Source: Dromiciops gliroides
Taxonomy: Eukaryota > Chordata > Mammalia > Microbiotheria > Microbiotheriidae
DNA: 64,000 nucleotides
Reading direction: 5' to 3'
NCBI RefSeq assembly: GCF_019393635.1
Contig: NC_057866.1
Location: forward strand, 755,001 to 819,000
The notes below the pieces were generated by a model, which was not told the DNA's origin, ran no database searches, and was given only the letters and a program-made list of their open reading frames with translations. This document shows positions 60,966-64,000 of this stretch, piece by piece (the stretch's first letter is position 1; each line of letters begins with the position of its first letter). The translations under genes were made by a program, and so were the position numbers.

Positions 60966-62271
60966 TTCGTGTGTGCAGATGAGTGCATGGGTCGAGGACA
61001 CAAGGCTTGAGGAGGGGGTGAGGCTTCTTACAACATGAAGGGCTCCTGGAGTTACAAGTTAAGAGGGGGTGTCCTGAGGGTAAGTGCTCCTCTTCAGGAT
61101 AGCTGCTGAATCTCTGTCTCCCCTGCGTGCTCTCACACAGCACCACCCTATCCAGAGAGATTTACTGACTGAACACTCAGCAGAGCAGGCCCAACAGAGA
61201 GCACAATCCCATTTCACAGACGCAGTAGTAGTAGCCACTTTGGGAAGTGCCCTGCTCCGGCCTCAGGTGGCAGGGAGATGTGGACAAATGAGACTTTATA
61301 GCCCCACTTTGCACAAAGGGTGGGGGAGAAGTGAAGTTGCTCAATCGGTGCCTCTGCTCTAGTGCCTGTTCTGTGTGCATGGTGTGCTCAGAGTTGGGCA
61401 CATCTCCTCTTAGGGCTGCCCCTCCTTCCTCCCCTGACCTAGCTTCACCTCTGAGGTCCTCCCTGTGCCTGCCCCCAGGAGAGCTATCACCACCAAGTGA
61501 GCAGCACCCCCTCCCCAGCTCCTCCCAGTCTGATGCCATGTAGATCAAGCCCCTGCAGGGAGGGACAGGGGCATGGGGGCAGCCTCAGGGACTGAGTGGT
61601 TTGTGAGGGTGGTTACAGGATCTGGAAGGGAATACCGGAGCAGTCATGGGCCCTGCCATCTGGGCCTGACCCGTGCAGCCAGAAAGACAAGAATAGAGGC
61701 ACAGGGTTTGGGAGGAACCTGGAGCCCAGTACAGGGGCTGAGAGGAGCCAGAATCGAGTTGGCATCCTATGACAAAGCTACCTCAGAGGGTGACCTCAGC
61801 AGCCGGAGCTCTCCAATCTGCAGCTGGCTGAAGGGGTACACGCAGAAGCTGCCTGCCAGGCTGTGCCCTGAGCCCAGGCCCTCCCCAGCTCCCCTGCTTC
61901 TGTGCTGGGAGTCCCCCGGGGCCCAGTCTCTTCTCCTCAGCTCAGGGGACAGAGTGCACCTGCCTACATGCCATCTACCATAAGCCACGGCTGTGCCCTC
62001 CAGAGCCTTCTGAAGGTCACCTTGAAAGTCCAAGCGTAGGCTTAGACAGGGACATATCCCCTTTCCCTCCTCCCCCATTATTTAGAGTAGGGCGCCCTGA
62101 GCCTCTCCTCTTCCTCCTCCCCTAGAGGGCCCCTCCCTCTCTCCCCTGCACCCCATCAGCTCTGCATTGCACAGAGCCCAGGAGGGAAAAGCCTCACCAG
62201 AACTCCAGGTGAAGGGAAAGAGGAGGAGGAGGAAGGGGAGACCAAGAACCCCCCTCCCCGTCGTCCCCGGG

Positions 62272-62297
62272 CTATTTTTAACCTCAGAATGACGTCA
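62272..62297. promoter_or_regulatory. MEF2-like site next to a perfect CRE
   Basis: CTATTTTTAA at 62272-62281 fits YTAWWWWTAR, and TGACGTCA at 62290-62297 is the full CREB/ATF palindrome, 8 bases away. It is flanked by a CCCGCCCC box near 62319. On - the MEF2-like word could also serve as a weak TATA box, with a possible donor (CTG then GTGAGG) near 62198, so this may be an alternative CEND1 promoter or an intronic enhancer. Confidence 0.45.
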
Positions 62298-62733
62298 TTA
62301 AACACAGAGCACCACGCCCGCCCCTCCCCCAGAGGTCCTGCCCCTCCCCCCTAGCCTGAAGAGCCCTGCCGGGTTTGATTCTCCCGTCCTGTTCTCTCCC
62401 TCCACTACTGTGCTATGCAGATACAGCCAGCTTCGGCTGGGGTGGGGGGGTGGCTCATGAGGTCCAGTTGCCCTAGCCTGCTGCCTGAGGAGGAAGGAGG
62501 ACCCCAGCCTCCAGCATCTCCCCTCTTCTTTTCTCATCCCAATGACCTTCAAGAAGGTGGTGCAGCCACTCAGCCCCCAAGAAGAGAAAACCCTTCTTTC
62601 TCTTGACCCATAAATCCTGTAGTTTCCTCCCTCCCCCCCACTCGCTGGATCCTAGGTCCCAGACACCAGTCCCCACTTCCTTCCATCCCCACCAAGCAGG
62701 ATTGAAAAGTCAGCTAAGGAATAGGGTGCTTAC

Positions 62734-62870
62734 CAGGAATTGTCCTGGGGTCAGACCCAGTCAGCCTGATCCTCTCCAACCTTCCTGGTTGCTACCAGTC
62801 TGCAAAGAGACAGGAGGGACGGGAGGAGGAGGAAGAGGATGGGGGCAGGGAAAAAGAATTTGGGAGTTTC
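62734..62870 (-). other. CEND1: Candidate 5' noncoding exon of CEND1
   Basis: It ends at a strong donor (CTG then GTAAGC). The 5' end is set by the ZNF143-like element and is approximate. An internal TTTGCAG at 62810-62804 could instead be a splice acceptor, which would make 62803-62734 an internal noncoding exon. Confidence 0.4.
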
Positions 62871-62970
62871 CCACAATGCACCACTCCAGGGACCGGAGAG
62901 GGTGGATCTGGGCTGGGCCTTTGGTCCAATGGGAGGCTGGAGGTGGGCCTTCTACTTCCCCGCCCCTTAG
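62862..62970 (-). promoter_or_regulatory. CEND1: Candidate main promoter of CEND1
   Basis: Contains GGGAGTTTCCC (62862-62872, a kappaB-type palindrome), the ZNF143-like CCCACAATGCACC (62870-62882), a CCAAT word (62926-62930) and CCCGCCCC (62958-62966). No TATA box. This order upstream of a splice donor supports a TATA-less promoter reading to the left. Confidence 0.45.
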
Positions 62971-63109
62971 ACAAAGACAGCTCCACCCACCCCAAAAGCC
63001 CCTGTGAAGCTAGAACTTCAGGACTCCCTCAGCCCTGGTACCCCAAGCTCCAGCTCCGGCTCCAACACAGGCCCAAGACAAGCTCATTGGAGCCCTAGCC
63101 TCATCTGAT

Positions 63110-63320
63110 GAGTTGTATATCTGTGTCTATCTCTATACACACATATATGGAGGAATATATGTGAAGATGTATGTCTGTGTGTCTATTCTAAGTATATGTA
63201 AAATGATATGTGTGTGCACAGAACAGACACACGTATGTGGTTACATGTATGGAACATACATGTGCATTGTGGAATGTGTATAAATGTGTTTGTGCACACA
63301 TACATACAAATAAATCAATA
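63110..63320. repeat. Degenerate TG/TA simple repeat
   Basis: ATATCTGTGTCTATCTCTATAC and many ATGTGTG/ACATAC words. Low-complexity sequence without a fixed unit. Confidence 0.75.
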
Positions 63321-63334
63321 AATGACTCCAGCTC

Positions 63335-63490
63335 GGGGCAGCTAGATGGCGCAGTGGTTAAAGCGCTGGCCCTGGAGTCAGGAAGACCTGAGTTCAAATC
63401 CAGCCTCAGACACTTAACACTTACTAGCTGTGTGACCCTGGGCAAGTCACTTAACCCCCATTGCCCCACAAAAACCAAACCAAAAAAAAA
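63335..63490 (+). repeat. CORE-SINE
   Basis: Intact copy with A-rich tail. The perfect 15-bp duplication AAATGACTCCAGCTC lies at 63320-63334 and 63491-63505. Confidence 0.97.
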
Positions 63491-63505
63491 AAATGACTCC
63501 AGCTC

Positions 63506-64000
63506 CATTGTGAGCCAAACTCAATGCTAGGGGCCTCCTCGAAAAAGGTGCAGAGATGAACGAAGGGCAAGTTCTCATCTGAATCTGCTTCTCAGGCCAG
63601 AGAAGGAAGGAAGACTTGGGGCCGTGGTGGCAAATAATCAGAGCAGGAAGGGGGCATTGGGAGACACGTGGATATCTTAGAGCACTCAGTAAAGGAACAA
63701 AGTCCTGAACAGCCTGGCCCCCATTAGAAGACAGGGAACAGAGGGACCCCAGAGTTCAAAAGAAGGGTAGATTAGACTCCTTTGCCCCCCATGGACTTTG
63801 ATTCTATGGGAAAATTTTGCCCAGGATTGAGGGATAATTTTTTATTGAAATTAGAAATTTTTTATTGAAAATAGATTTCACAAAGAGCCCCGATTCTAAT
63901 AAGAAAAAAGGGGACTTGTCTGAAGAGAATAATGGGAGGACCAAGGACCCGACACCCAATGTGGATTTAGAAAGAACTATCAGGAAGATGGAGGAAAGGC
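63506..64000. other. Window end, no recognised feature
   Basis: No exon of a mitochondrial carrier (SLC25A22, the next human gene) was found here. A direct AATTTTTTATTGAAA repeat occurs at about 63836-63865. Confidence 0.4.

Larger units (their letters stand above)
60172..62733 (-). other. CEND1: Probable CEND1 intron 1
   Basis: Bounded by donor GTAAGC at 62733-62728 and acceptor CTTCTCCAG ending at 60172. It holds the GT-rich minisatellite (60810-60965) and a CRE/MEF2-like cluster (62272-62297). No dispersed repeat is recognised. Confidence 0.45.

Noticed and set aside
61000-64000. Last exons of SLC25A22, the next gene in human
   Set aside because: No mitochondrial carrier motif (PxD/ExxK/R) appears on - in this stretch; the gene probably lies beyond the window.

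Overview
The window is nuclear DNA from a marsupial, most likely an Australian one. The evidence is intron-split vertebrate genes plus dozens of copies of a tRNA-derived CORE-SINE that opens GGGGCAGCTAGGTGGCGCAG and ends in an A-rich tail (MAR1/WSINE type), together with 3' ends of marsupial L1 elements. The species assignment is inference from repeat content; I ran no database search. There is no bacterial gene, CRISPR array, phage or toxin system here.

Three host genes are supported. TALDO1 (transaldolase) lies on + with eight coding exons, 12161-18064, behind a CpG-island promoter. GATD1 (formerly PDDC1, a class I glutamine-amidotransferase-like protein) lies on - with seven coding exons, 38464-26974, and is tail to tail with TALDO1. 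CEND1 (neuronal cell-cycle-exit membrane protein) lies on - with one coding exon, 60068-59679, a long 3' UTR and a candidate 5' noncoding exon near 62.8 kb. The order and orientation TALDO1(+) GATD1(-) CEND1(-) match human 11p15.5. The human neighbours EPS8L2 and SLC25A22 were not seen. The three genes are linked by conserved synteny, not by a shared pathway.

Layout: 1-11.6 kb is intergenic, with SINEs, L1 ends, a 129-bp-arm inverted repeat (4364-5024) and nested LTR fossils (8.6-10 kb). 11.6-18.2 kb is TALDO1. 18.2-26.9 kb is intergenic. 26.9-38.6 kb is GATD1, with a G-rich minisatellite in intron 4 and a 6-kb first intron full of L1 and SINE insertions. 38.6-57.2 kb is intergenic and records many layers of retroposition: an LTR fossil split by L1, a SERBP1 processed pseudogene carrying three insertions (one of them nested again), a HAL1-type element beside a SINE, a long GGA/GAA tract, and a TTCC array broken up by LTR fossils. 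57.2-63 kb is CEND1, and the window then ends in SINE and simple repeat.

I see no plausible undescribed biological system. The most unusual signals are: two places where two retroposons used the same target site, leaving three copies of one target duplication; the inverted duplication at 4.4-5.0 kb; the four-layer retrocopy at 40.8-43.1 kb; the palindrome-bearing minisatellite in GATD1; and a 13-bp ZNF143-like promoter word shared by TALDO1 and the candidate CEND1 promoter.
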